NCBI GenBank assembly: GCA_038258215.1
Contig: JBBSQC010000007.1
Coordinates: 62,001 to 126,000, forward strand
DNA: 64,000 nucleotides
Direction: 5' to 3'
DNA from: Fodinibacter sp038258215
GTDB taxonomy: Bacteria > Actinomycetota > Actinomycetes > Actinomycetales > Dermatophilaceae
Positions 39,610-49,647 of this stretch are shown here, one piece after another; position 1 is the first letter of the stretch; each line of letters starts with the position of its first letter. The notes under the pieces are model-generated. The model was given only the letters and a program-made list of their open reading frames with translations. It ran no database searches and had not been told where the DNA came from. Position numbers and translations under genes: made by a program.

Positions 39610-41820
39610 GTGGCCCAGTCCGAGAAGCCCACCGACGACATCACCGTGCCCGGGGCGCCCAGCCCGCAGGCTCCTTCACTGGAAGAACCGACCGAACCCC
39701 GTGAGCCGCTCGCGCCCAAGAAGGACCAGGCCGGCCCCGACACCCGCACAGCCACCGGAGCCGAGACCGACGTCCTCCCCGAGCAGGTCGCCCAGCAAGG
39801 TGCCTTCCTGACGACCGCGCACGGTGCGCGCCTCCGGGACTCCGACCACTCGCTCAAGGCCGGCCGCCGTGGCCCCACGCTGCTCCAGGACCACCACCTG
39901 CGCGAGAAGATCAGCCACTTCGACCACGAGCGCATCCCCGAGCGGGTCGTGCACGCGCGCGGGGCCGCGGCCCACGGCACCTTCGTGGCCAACGGTGAGG
40001 CGAGCACCATCTGCCGAGCGGCCTTCCTCGACGAGGGGGTCGAGACGCCGGTCTTCGTGAGGTTCTCCACCGTGCTCGGCTCGCGCGGCTCGAGTGACAC
40101 CGCCCGCGACACCCGGGGCTTCGCCACGAGGTTCTACACCCAGGAAGGGAACTACGACCTCGTCGGCAACAACATCCCGGTGTTCTTCATCCAGGACGGC
40201 ATCAAGTTCCCCGACGTGATCCACGCCGGCAAGCCCCACCCCGACCGTGAGATCCCGCAGGCGCAGAGCGCGCACGACACGTTCTGGGACTTCGTCTCAC
40301 TGCACACCGAGGCCCAGCACCACACCATCTGGAACATGTCCGACCGAGCCCTGCCCAGGTCCTTCCGGACCATGGAGGGGTTCGGCGTGCACACCTGGCG
40401 CCTCGTCGACGACGGAGGTGCCACGGTGCTCGTGAAGTTCCACTGGAAACCGCGGTCGGGTGTGCACTCCACGACCTGGGAGGAGGCGCAGATGACGGGC
40501 GGGCTCGACCCGGACTTCCACCGCCGCGACCTCGCCGACGCCATCGAGGCGGGTGCCCACCCGCAGTGGGACCTCGGGGTGCAGGTCATGCCGGACACCG
40601 AGGACGAGATGTTCGAGGGGGTCGACCTCCTGGACCCGACCAAGTTCGTGCCGGAGGAGCTGTGCCCCGTGCGGGTCATCGGCACGATGACCCTGGACCG
40701 CAACCCGATGAACTACTTCGCCGAGACCGAGCAGGTGGCCTTCAATCCCAGCAACCTCGTGCCCGGCATCGACGTGACCAACGACCCCCTGCTCCAGGCC
40801 CGCCTGTTCTCCTACCTCGACACGCAGATCACCCGCCTCGGTGGGCCCAACTGGAACCAGATCCCGATCAACCGGGCCCACGCCGGGGTCAACGACAACC
40901 TGCGCGACGGCTTCCACCAGGGCGCGGTGCACGGCGGAGTCGCGCCCTACCGCCCCAACTCCCTCGACGGCGGGTGCCCCTTCGTCGCCGGCGACACCGA
41001 GGGGGCCTTCGTCGACGTGCCGGTCCCCGTCGCGGCCAGCGTGAAGGAGCGCGGCAACCCCCAGTCCTTCTCCGACCACTACAGCCAGACGGCGATGTTC
41101 TACCGGTCGCTGCAGCCGGTGGAGAAGGACCACGTGGTGGCGGCCTACACCTTCGAGCTGTCGCGGGTCTGGGACACCACCATCCGCGAGCGACAGCTCC
41201 TGGCCCTGGCCAACGTCCACCCCGACCTGTGCCAGCGCGTCGCCGACGGTCTCGGGCTGTCGGCGCCCGAGGCCACCGAGTCGCCCGAGGACGACCGGAC
41301 CAGTGCGGCCCTGACCCAGCTGGGCCGCACGTGGCCGGTCGAGGGGCGGCAGGTCGGCATCCTCGTCGGGGCCGAGTTCGACGCCTCCGTGGTGCAGTCG
41401 CTCCGTGAGTCCCTCGACTCGGCCGGGGTGGTTCCGCTCGTCGTCGGCCCGCACGGTGGCGTCATCTCGGGAGTGACGATGCAGCGGTCGTATGCCGTGG
41501 CCGCCTCCATCGAGTTCGATGCCGTCGTCGTGGCCGGTTCCACGCCGCCAGCTGCCGACGCCCAGCCGGCCGTCGACGCCAAGGCCGGTGCCGATGACGG
41601 CGCACCAGACCCCCGGGTCGTGAAGCTGCTCGGCGAGGTCTGGCGCCACGCCAAGGCCATCGGCGCCGTCGATGGCGGGGCCGACGTCCTGGCCGCTGCC
41701 GGGGTCGACGGTGATGGCGTGGGCGTCGTCACCGGCACGGCCGACGAGGTGGTCGAGGAGCTCCTGGTGCTGCTCGCTGCACACCGGGCGTGGGATCGCT
41801 TCGAGCCCGTCTCGAACTGA
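39610..41820 (+). CDS. katE: Large-subunit catalase (HPII type) with C-terminal DJ-1/PfpI-like domain
   Basis: 736 aa monofunctional haem catalase that dismutates H2O2. Residues ~1-80 are a Pro/Glu-rich extension; the catalytic core has RVVHARGAAAHGTF (distal His), DLVGNNIPVFFIQD (Asn), and RLFSYLDTQITRLGG (proximal Tyr ligand); residues ~590-730 form a glutamine-amidotransferase-like domain (VGILVGAEFDASVVQSLRESL) typical of HPII-type catalases. GTG at 39610 follows an in-frame upstream stretch that overlaps the promoter, so I prefer the GTG. SigB-type promoter in front. It may also help remove H2O2 from urate oxidase. Confidence 0.94.
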   Translation: MAQSEKPTDDITVPGAPSPQAPSLEEPTEPREPLAPKKDQAGPDTRTATGAETDVLPEQVAQQGAFLTTAHGARLRDSDHSLKAGRRGPTLLQDHHLREKISHFDHERIPERVVHARGAAAHGTFVANGEASTICRAAFLDEGVETPVFVRFSTVLGSRGSSDTARDTRGFATRFYTQEGNYDLVGNNIPVFFIQDGIKFPDVIHAGKPHPDREIPQAQSAHDTFWDFVSLHTEAQHHTIWNMSDRALPRSFRTMEGFGVHTWRLVDDGGATVLVKFHWKPRSGVHSTTWEEAQMTGGLDPDFHRRDLADAIEAGAHPQWDLGVQVMPDTEDEMFEGVDLLDPTKFVPEELCPVRVIGTMTLDRNPMNYFAETEQVAFNPSNLVPGIDVTNDPLLQARLFSYLDTQITRLGGPNWNQIPINRAHAGVNDNLRDGFHQGAVHGGVAPYRPNSLDGGCPFVAGDTEGAFVDVPVPVAASVKERGNPQSFSDHYSQTAMFYRSLQPVEKDHVVAAYTFELSRVWDTTIRERQLLALANVHPDLCQRVADGLGLSAPEATESPEDDRTSAALTQLGRTWPVEGRQVGILVGAEFDASVVQSLRESLDSAGVVPLVVGPHGGVISGVTMQRSYAVAASIEFDAVVVAGSTPPAADAQPAVDAKAGADDGAPDPRVVKLLGEVWRHAKAIGAVDGGADVLAAAGVDGDGVGVVTGTADEVVEELLVLLAAHRAWDRFEPVSN

Positions 41821-41832
41821 CCACCGGCGCGG

Positions 41833-41864
41833 GGCGCGCCATGGCCCTCGGTCCGTGGCGCGCC
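41833..41864. terminator. Hairpin between convergent katE and peptidase genes
   Basis: GGCGCGCCATGG pairs with CCGTGGCGCGCC (one G-U) around an eight-base loop, 12 bases after the katE stop and 10 bases from the opposing stop. Confidence 0.72.
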
Positions 41865-41874
41865 GCCCGTGTGG

Positions 41875-43167
41875 TCAGGTCGAGAGCCCGCAGTGCTCCA
41901 GTGCGAGCAGGGCCAGCGCCTTGGAGGCGGTCAGTATCTCGTCGACCGGCACCTTCTCCAGCGGGCCGTGCGCGAGGCCCGGGTCGCCCGGACCGTACTG
42001 CACCGTCGGCACGCCACCCAGCCCGGTCATCAGGCGGAGGTCGCTCCCGTAGGGGGCGCCCCACGTGCGCTGCGTCCGGGAGGAGACCCGCGCGTGGGCA
42101 GCACCCACCTGGTCGGCGAGGGTCGACGCCGAGGGGAGGCGGCCCGCGGCGAACACCCCACCCCACCAGTCGATCTCGACAGGGTGGAGCCGCAACCAGG
42201 CGTCCGCCGAGCAGGCGGTGGCCACGGCGGACTCGAACGCCACCCTGGCCTGCTCCACGCTCTCACCGAGAGCCACCCCGAAGCGGCCCTCGGCGACCAG
42301 CAGGTCGGGCACCGACGACGCCCAGTCGCCGGCCCGCACCATCCCGACCTCGATCGGGTAGGCGAGGTCCCAGCGGCGCATCAGCGGGTCCACGTGCTCG
42401 TTGCGGCGCGCCTCGAGGTCTCGCAGCGCGCGGAACACCGGCCAGAACACCTCGACCGCGCTGACCCCGCTCGTGCGCATCGACCCGTGCGCTGCGGCGC
42501 CGGGCACGCGCAGGCGGAAGGTGAGCGACCCGCCGTTCGCGGGCGCGATGTCGAGCCCGGTCGGCTCGGGGATCACGCACGCGTCGGCCCGCCACCCGCG
42601 ATCGAGGAGGGCGAAGGTGCCCAACCCCCCGTCCTCCTCGCCCTGCACCGCAGCCAGGACCAGGTCACCGGCGAGGGGCACCTCGAGCGCGATGACCGCG
42701 CGCATCGCCCAGATGGCCGCGACCAGACCCCCCTTCATGTCGCAGGTTCCCCGCCCGTGCACCGCTCCGTCCTCGAGCCGCCCGTCGAACGGGTCGCTCG
42801 AGGGCCAGCGGTCGAGGTCTCCGGTCGGCACGACGTCGACGTGCCCGTTGAACATCAGCGACCGGCCCCCACCTCGCCCGCGGAGCGCTCCCACCAGACC
42901 CCAGGCGGTCGAGCGCTCCACCTCCATCCCGGGGAACTCCGGCGCGGCCACGAGCTCGTCGAGGGACACCTCCCAGTGGTCCACCTCCATCCCGATCGCG
43001 CGCAGGCGACCCGCGAGCAGGGCCTGGATCTCGTGCTCCGGCTCGGTGCCGGAGACGCTGGGCACCCGCACGAGGTCCTGGAGGTCGGCCACGAGGGCCG
43101 CCTCCTGGCCGTCGATCCACGCCACGACCATGTCGGCCCACCGCTGCTGATCCACGCCCGACATCAT
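41875..43167 (-). CDS. M20-family peptidase/deacylase (ArgE/DapE type)
   Basis: 430 aa zinc hydrolase. Metal and catalytic motifs: MFNGHVDVVPTGD (His-x-Asp), HGRGTCDMKGGLVAAIWA (bridging Asp), QGEEDGG (general base Glu pair), and a C-terminal YGPGDPGLAHGPLEKVPV with the last His. It most resembles acetylornithine deacetylase/succinyl-diaminopimelate desuccinylase-like proteins; it lacks the pattern of allantoate amidohydrolase (AllC), so I do not place it in the allantoin pathway despite its position. The start is uncertain between two adjacent ATGs and has no strong ribosome-binding site. Confidence 0.87.
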   Translation of the reverse strand: MMSGVDQQRWADMVVAWIDGQEAALVADLQDLVRVPSVSGTEPEHEIQALLAGRLRAIGMEVDHWEVSLDELVAAPEFPGMEVERSTAWGLVGALRGRGGGRSLMFNGHVDVVPTGDLDRWPSSDPFDGRLEDGAVHGRGTCDMKGGLVAAIWAMRAVIALEVPLAGDLVLAAVQGEEDGGLGTFALLDRGWRADACVIPEPTGLDIAPANGGSLTFRLRVPGAAAHGSMRTSGVSAVEVFWPVFRALRDLEARRNEHVDPLMRRWDLAYPIEVGMVRAGDWASSVPDLLVAEGRFGVALGESVEQARVAFESAVATACSADAWLRLHPVEIDWWGGVFAAGRLPSASTLADQVGAAHARVSSRTQRTWGAPYGSDLRLMTGLGGVPTVQYGPGDPGLAHGPLEKVPVDEILTASKALALLALEHCGLST

Positions 43168-43255
43168 GGGGCAAGGATCACCCACGCGACACCGGGTGTC
43201 AGCATGGGTCCACACCGTGGCGCGAGGGCGCGCCCACCCGGGGCCGGAGGTCGAC

Positions 43256-43981
43256 GTGACGGGCCGTTACACGATCATCGCCCCGGCCTACGACGTGCTG
43301 TCCGGCGAGTGGCCGGTGTACGGCGTCGGCCGGCGGATCGGCATCCCGATGCTCCGGCTGCGACCGGGGGCAACGGTCCTGGACGTCGGCTGCGGCACCG
43401 GCCTGAACCTCCCGATCCTTGCGGATGCCGTCGGCGCCGCCGGTGTCGTGGTCGGGGTGGACGCGAGTGCGCAGATGCTCGCTGCCGCTCGTCGGCGCCA
43501 CCACCACCGAGGCGGCCCGAACCCGGCCCTGCGCCTGTGGCGACGGGACGCCACAGACCTCAGCCATCTCGACGACGAGGAGCCCGCCCTCGTCGATGGC
43601 GCCGACGCGGTCCTCTTCACCTACTCCCTCTCGCTGATGCGTCCCTGGCAGAACGCGTGGGCGAGCGCGACGGCGCTGGCCCGGCCGGGGGCGAGGGTGC
43701 TCGTCGTCGACATGGCCCTGCCGACCGGCCCGGCCCGGGCGCTGGCGCCGCTGGCGCGGCTGGCCTGCCGCCTCGGCGGGGCCGAAATCACCGCGCACCC
43801 GTGGCAGGCGCTGGAGCGCGAGTGCGACGACGTCGTCCACCGCACGGCTCGTGGCGGTCACGTGCAGGTCTGGGCGGGGACCCTGCGCCGGAGTCGACGC
43901 CCTGGCGGGCCGGAGCACCCGCACGACCATCTGTTGACGGGGGAGCCGGCTCCCGCTATTATTTCACCAGACGGTATCTAA
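43256..43981 (+). CDS. Class I SAM-dependent methyltransferase
   Basis: 241 aa. Motif I VLDVGCGTGLNLPILADAVG near residues 41-60, motif II VVVGVDASAQML, ADAVLFTYSLSLM, and GARVLVVDMAL: UbiE/COQ5-like organisation, substrate unknown. GTG 43256 with GGAGG five bases upstream. The last ~15 residues are encoded across the uraD promoter and the first AllR operator, so the gene's end and the purine regulatory region overlap. Confidence 0.82.
   Translation: MTGRYTIIAPAYDVLSGEWPVYGVGRRIGIPMLRLRPGATVLDVGCGTGLNLPILADAVGAAGVVVGVDASAQMLAAARRRHHHRGGPNPALRLWRRDATDLSHLDDEEPALVDGADAVLFTYSLSLMRPWQNAWASATALARPGARVLVVDMALPTGPARALAPLARLACRLGGAEITAHPWQALERECDDVVHRTARGGHVQVWAGTLRRSRRPGGPEHPHDHLLTGEPAPAIISPDGI
43934..43962 (+). 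promoter_or_regulatory. uraD-uraH promoter
   Basis: TTGACG (43934-43939), 17-base spacer, TATTAT (43957-43962): a strong vegetative-type promoter. The spacer contains the perfect palindrome GGGAGCCGGCTCCC. The first operator begins at the last base of the -10 box. Confidence 0.78.
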
Positions 43982-43997
43982 TTTCCGCTTTATGGAA
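43962..43997. promoter_or_regulatory. AllR operator pair before uraD
   Basis: Site 1 (43962-43976) is TTTC-N7-GGTA; site 2 (43983-43997) is TTCC-N7-GGAA, exact. The starts are 21 bp apart, two helical turns. Site 1 begins at the last base of the -10 box, so bound repressor would cover the start point. The binding protein is most likely the IclR-type AllR at 52017. Confidence 0.72.
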
Positions 43998-44015
43998 TCA
44001 CCCGAGGACGGTCAG

Positions 44016-44531
44016 ATGACTTCCACCACCGAGGCCGCCGCGGCCCCCACCGCCTTCAACGCGCTGCCAGCGCCTGAGGCACGCACGCTCCTCCTGTCCT
44101 GCCTGGGCGTGGGCCGGTGGGCCGACGACGTCGTCGCCGGGCGTCCCTACGCGTCGGTGGATGCCGTGCTCGTAGCGGCTGCCGACGCGGCTGCCGAGCT
44201 CTCCGAGGCCGAGCTCGACGCCGCCCTGTCCGGACACCCGCGCATCGGCGAGCGCGCCAGCTCCCCCGAGCACCAGAGCGAGCTGTCCGAGCGCGAGCAG
44301 GCCGGCGTCGACCCCGACGACCACGCGACCGCTGCCGAGCTGGCCGCGGGTAACGCGGCATACGAGGATCGCTTCGACCGCGTCTTCCTCATCCGCGCCG
44401 CCGGACGATCGGCGCCGGAGATCCTCACCGAGCTCCACCGCCGCCTCACCAACGACGACCCGACCGAACGCACCGAGACCGTCACCCAGCTGCGGGAGAT
44501 CGCCGTGCTGAGACTGAAGGAGATGCTCTGA
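44016..44531 (+). CDS. uraD: OHCU decarboxylase
   Basis: 171 aa 2-oxo-4-hydroxy-4-carboxy-5-ureidoimidazoline decarboxylase, which forms S-allantoin in the third step of urate breakdown. Family motifs: FNALPAPEARTLLLSCLGVGRWADDVVAGRPY at the N terminus with the active-site region, LSGHPRIGERA (catalytic His-Pro-Arg-Ile-Gly), the SPEHQSE loop, and FDRVFLIRAAGRSAPEIL. The ATG at 44016 has GAGGA upstream; an ATG at 43992 lies within the operator and would not be translated well. The stop overlaps the uraH start (TGATG). Confidence 0.93.
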   Translation: MTSTTEAAAAPTAFNALPAPEARTLLLSCLGVGRWADDVVAGRPYASVDAVLVAAADAAAELSEAELDAALSGHPRIGERASSPEHQSELSEREQAGVDPDDHATAAELAAGNAAYEDRFDRVFLIRAAGRSAPEILTELHRRLTNDDPTERTETVTQLREIAVLRLKEML

Positions 44532-44857
44532 TGGGAACCCTGTCCACGCACGTCCTCGACACCAGCCTGGGCCGCCCGGCCCAGGGCGTCCCGATCTCGC
44601 TGGAGACCTTGACCGGCGAGGCCCTCGGCCAGGGCCGCACCGACGCTGACGGGCGCATCGCCACGATCGGCCCGCAGCGCATCCCGCCCGGCCACTACCG
44701 GCTGCGCTTCGACTCCGGGGCCTACTACGCCGCATCGGGGACGACGGCCTTCTACCCGGAGATCGCGATCGCCTTCACCATCGCGGACGCCGAGGCGCAC
44801 TACCACGTGCCCGTGCTGCTCAACCCCTTCGGCTACTCGACCTACCGCGGCAGCTGA
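44531..44857 (+). CDS. uraH: 5-hydroxyisourate hydrolase (transthyretin-like)
   Basis: 108 aa HIUase, which opens 5-hydroxyisourate made by urate oxidase. Length and motifs fit: STHVLDTSLGRPAQGVPI (active-site His), GRTDADGRI (Arg), GHYRLRFDSGAYY, and the C-terminal YRGS tetrapeptide that is diagnostic for HIUases over transthyretin. Overlaps uraD by one base and is the last gene before the next promoter. Confidence 0.95.
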   Translation: MGTLSTHVLDTSLGRPAQGVPISLETLTGEALGQGRTDADGRIATIGPQRIPPGHYRLRFDSGAYYAASGTTAFYPEIAIAFTIADAEAHYHVPVLLNPFGYSTYRGS

Positions 44858-44865
44858 CCCAGCCC

Positions 44866-44894
44866 TTGACGGGCGGGGACATCCGCCCTACAAT
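44866..44894 (+). promoter_or_regulatory. hyi-glxR-gcl-glxK-allB-allE promoter
   Basis: TTGACG (44866-44871), 17-base spacer, TACAAT (44889-44894). The spacer carries an inverted repeat (GGGCGG ... CCGCCC, partly inside the -35). Geometry is identical to the uraD promoter, including operator 1 starting at the last -10 base. Confidence 0.8.
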
Positions 44895-44929
44895 TTTGCA
44901 CAACGGAATCTTTTTTCCACTGGACGGAA
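44894..44929. promoter_or_regulatory. AllR operator pair before hyi
   Basis: Site 1 (44894-44908) TTTT-N7-GGAA; site 2 (44915-44929) TTCC-N7-GGAA, exact. The 21-bp offset is the same as before uraD and before the malic enzyme gene. Confidence 0.75.
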
Positions 44930-44940
44930 GAGCGAACACC

Positions 44941-45771
44941 ATGACCCACACCTCCGAGAGCGGCCTGCGCTACCTGGCCAACTGCTCCATGCTGTTCACC
45001 GAGCTCCCCCTGCTCGAGCGCCCCGCCGCCGCGAAGGCCGCCGGCTTCGACGCCGTCGAGTTCTGGTGGCCCTGGCCGGACCAGCCGGTCCCCGGCGACC
45101 GCGACGTGGAGGCCTTCGTGCGGGCCATCGACGAGTCCGGGGTGCACCTCGCCGGCCTGAACTTCTTCGCCGGCGAGCTCACCGGCCCCGACTGTGGCGT
45201 GTTGTCGATCCCCGACCGCGTGCACGAGTTCACCGACAACATCCCGGTGACCCTCGGCATCGGCGAGCGGCTCGGCACCACGGCGTTCAACGCCCTCTTC
45301 GGCAACCGGGTCGACGGCGCGAGCCCCGAGCAGCAGGACGAGCTCGGCCGCCAGAGCATCGCGGAGGCCGCTCGGGCCGCCGCGATGCTGGACGCCACCG
45401 TGCTCGTGGAGTCCGTGAGCGGGCCCAAGCCCTACCCCCTTCGGACCGCCGCCGACGCGGTGTCGGTGGTCGACGACGTCCGTGCAGCCGGGTCGGCGAA
45501 CGTCGCCTTCCTGTGCGACCTGTTCCACCTCGCCAACAACGGCGACGACGTGGAGCGCGCCATCGACACCTACGCCGACCGGATCGCCCACGTCCAGGTC
45601 GCCGACGCCCCCGGGCGCGGCGAGCCCGGCTCGGGGAGCCTCGACATCGAGCGCCACCTCGCCAACCTCGCCGCCCAGGGCTACGCCGGGTGGGTCGGCC
45701 TGGAGTACAAGCCGACCACCACCACGCTCGAGAGCCTCGGCTGGCTCGGCGCCCCCACCCCCGGCGCCTGA
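44941..45771 (+). CDS. hyi: Hydroxypyruvate isomerase
   Basis: 276 aa TIM-barrel enzyme of the xylose-isomerase-like family, interconverting hydroxypyruvate and tartronate semialdehyde. Motifs: CSMLFTELPLLERPAAAKAAGFDAVEFWWPWP, LNFFAGELTGPDCG, VESVSGPKPYPL (metal Glu), LCDLFHLANNGDD (Asp-His), HVQVADAPGRGEPGSG and GLEYKPTTTT (Glu). ATG at 44941, 12 bases after operator 2. First gene of the glyoxylate-to-glycerate operon. Confidence 0.93.
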   Translation: MTHTSESGLRYLANCSMLFTELPLLERPAAAKAAGFDAVEFWWPWPDQPVPGDRDVEAFVRAIDESGVHLAGLNFFAGELTGPDCGVLSIPDRVHEFTDNIPVTLGIGERLGTTAFNALFGNRVDGASPEQQDELGRQSIAEAARAAAMLDATVLVESVSGPKPYPLRTAADAVSVVDDVRAAGSANVAFLCDLFHLANNGDDVERAIDTYADRIAHVQVADAPGRGEPGSGSLDIERHLANLAAQGYAGWVGLEYKPTTTTLESLGWLGAPTPGA

Positions 45772-45807
45772 GCACCCTCCCTCCACCTCGACCCCCAGGA
45801 GCACGAC

Positions 45808-46701
45808 ATGACCAGCATCGCCTTCATCGGCCTCGGCATCATGGGCAGCCCGATGGCCGTCCACCTGGCCACCGCCGGCCACGACGTCGTCGGCTACAAC
45901 CCGAGCCCGCAGCGCACCAAGGCCCTCGTCGACGCCGGCGGCCGGGCGGCGGCCTCCACGGCCGAGGCCGTCAAGGACGTCGACGTCGTCGCCGTGATGG
46001 TGCCCGACTCCCCCCAGGTCGAGTCGGTGCTCGCCGGTGAGGACGGGGTCTTCGCCAACGCCCGGCCCGGGACGCTGATCATCGACTTCTCCTCGATCCG
46101 CCCCGACGTCACCACCTCCCTCGCCGCACAGGCCAAGGAGAAGGGCTTCCGGCTCATCGACGCACCCGTCTCCGGTGGCGAGGCCGGCGCCAAGAACGCC
46201 GCGCTCTCGATCATGGTCGGCGGCGAGGCCGCTGACGTGGAGGAGGCTCGCCCGCTGCTCGAGACGGTCGGCAAGACCGTGGTGCACGTCGGCGGCAGCG
46301 GCTCCGGCCAGACCGTCAAGGCCGCCAACCAGCTCATTGTCGCGGCCAACATCCAGGCCCTCGCCGAGGCCGTCGTCTTCCTCAAGGCCTACGACGTCGA
46401 CCTCGACGCAGCCCTCACGGTGCTCGGTGGCGGGCTCGCAGGCTCCAAGGTGCTCGAGCAGAAGCGCGACAACATGATGTCCGAGAGCTTCGCACCCGGC
46501 TTCCGGATCGACCTCCACCACAAGGACATGGGCATCGTCGGCTCGGCCGCACGCGAGGCCGGCGTCGTGCTCCCCCTCGGCAACCTCGTCCAGACCCTGA
46601 TGGCCTCGGCCCGGGCCAACGGCGACGGCGGCCTGGACCACTCCGGCCTGCTCCGCGGCGTGCAGCGCCTCTCGGGCCAGACGCCCACCAGCACCTCCTG
46701 A
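45808..46701 (+). CDS. glxR: 2-hydroxy-3-oxopropionate (tartronate semialdehyde) reductase
   Basis: 297 aa, beta-hydroxyacid dehydrogenase family: FIGLGIMGSPMAVHLATAGH (NAD(P)-binding near the N terminus), LIDAPVSGGEAGAKNAALSIMVGG (substrate loop), GQTVKAANQLI (catalytic Lys), and C-terminal DLHHKDMGIVGSAA. It reduces tartronate semialdehyde to D-glycerate. Located between hyi and gcl as in the Gcl pathway. Confidence 0.94.
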   Translation: MTSIAFIGLGIMGSPMAVHLATAGHDVVGYNPSPQRTKALVDAGGRAAASTAEAVKDVDVVAVMVPDSPQVESVLAGEDGVFANARPGTLIIDFSSIRPDVTTSLAAQAKEKGFRLIDAPVSGGEAGAKNAALSIMVGGEAADVEEARPLLETVGKTVVHVGGSGSGQTVKAANQLIVAANIQALAEAVVFLKAYDVDLDAALTVLGGGLAGSKVLEQKRDNMMSESFAPGFRIDLHHKDMGIVGSAAREAGVVLPLGNLVQTLMASARANGDGGLDHSGLLRGVQRLSGQTPTSTS

Positions 46702-46733
46702 CCCCTCCCTCTGACACGACAAGGACGACGCAC

Positions 46734-48512
<1,779 letters not shown>

Positions 48513-48516
48513 CATC

Positions 48517-49647
48517 GTGCCCCGCGTCGTCATCGCCCCCGACAAGTTCAAGGGCACGCTGGATGCCGCCGGCGTGGCCCGTGCCATCGCCGCCGGCCTG
48601 TCCGCGTCCGCCCCGGGCGTCGACGTCGTCGTGGTCCCGGTCGCCGACGGGGGCGACGGCACGGTCGACGCGGCGGTGGCGGCCGGGTTCGAGCGGGTCA
48701 CCCTGGACGCGTCCGGCCCCACAGGGCAGCCGGTGACGACGTCGTGGGCGCGTTCGGGCGGGGACGCCGTGGTCGAGCTCGCCGACGTCAGTGGGCTGGC
48801 CCAGCTCCCCGGCGGCCGGCTCGTCGCCCTCGAGGCGTCGAGCCGGGGTACCGGGGAGGTCATCGCGGCGGCGCTCGACGCGGGGTGCCGGCGCATCGTC
48901 GTCGGCATCGGCGGGAGCGCCTGCACCGACGGTGGCGCCGGCCTCATGGCCGCCCTCGGTCTGCGCGTCCTGGACGCGCAGGGCGAGCCGGTCCCCGAAG
49001 GTGGGGCGGGGCTGTCGACGGCCCGGTCCATCGACCTGGAGGGGGTCCACCCCCGCCTGGCAGGCGCCGACATCGTCGTCGCGTGCGACGTCGACAACCC
49101 CCTGACCGGGCCGCACGGTGCCGCGGCGGTCTACGGACCGCAGAAGGGCGCCTCGCCCGTCATGGTCGCCCAGCTCGACGGCGCGCTCCGGCACTGGGCC
49201 GACCTCGTGGCCTCCGCCACGGGCCGCGACCACCGTGACGACGAGGGCGCCGGAGCCGCTGGAGGGGTCGGTTTCGGTCTCATGGCCCTGGCCGGCGCGC
49301 AGGCCCGCCCGGGTGCCGAGCTCGTCTTCGAGCTCACCGGTCTGCGCGAGGCCGTGGCCGGGGCCGACCTCGTCATCACCGGCGAGGGCTCCCTCGACGA
49401 GCAGTCCCTGCGCGGTAAGGCCCCGGCCGCCGTCGCTGCCGTGGCCCGCGAGGCCGGAGTGCGGGTCGTCGCCGTGGCCGGTCGCTGCACCCTGAGCGAG
49501 GACGTCTGGCGGTCAGCGGGTTTCGCGGCCGTGCACACGACGGTCGAGGAGGCGAGCAGCCCGGCCGAGTCGATGACGGCGCCCGCGCCGTTGCTCGAGG
49601 TCATCGGTCGCCGACTCGGCGCCACCCTGATGGAGGAGACAGCATGA
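48517..49647 (+). CDS. glxK: Glycerate kinase (GlxK/GarK type)
   Basis: 376 aa. Family signatures: VIAPDKFKGTLDAAGVARAIAAGL at the N terminus, VVPVADGGDGTVDA, GIGGSACTDGGAGLMAALG, AADVNNPL-like VACDVDNPLTGPHGAA, and VITGEGSLDEQSL. It phosphorylates glycerate (2-phosphoglycerate product in this family) and sends the carbon to glycolysis. GTG start at 48517; the stop overlaps the allB ATG (ATGA). Confidence 0.93.
   Translation: MPRVVIAPDKFKGTLDAAGVARAIAAGLSASAPGVDVVVVPVADGGDGTVDAAVAAGFERVTLDASGPTGQPVTTSWARSGGDAVVELADVSGLAQLPGGRLVALEASSRGTGEVIAAALDAGCRRIVVGIGGSACTDGGAGLMAALGLRVLDAQGEPVPEGGAGLSTARSIDLEGVHPRLAGADIVVACDVDNPLTGPHGAAAVYGPQKGASPVMVAQLDGALRHWADLVASATGRDHRDDEGAGAAGGVGFGLMALAGAQARPGAELVFELTGLREAVAGADLVITGEGSLDEQSLRGKAPAAVAAVAREAGVRVVAVAGRCTLSEDVWRSAGFAAVHTTVEEASSPAESMTAPAPLLEVIGRRLGATLMEETA

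Noticed and set aside
41875..43167. Allantoate amidohydrolase (allC)
   Set aside because: It is an M20 enzyme beside the allantoin genes, but the motifs match the ArgE/DapE branch, it is transcribed away from them, and no AllR site precedes it.
41869..44019. Very long plus-strand open frame opposite the M20 peptidase
   Set aside because: It lies antisense to well-supported genes and has no motifs; the composition (His/Arg/Gly/Pro) is that of a GC-rich shadow frame.
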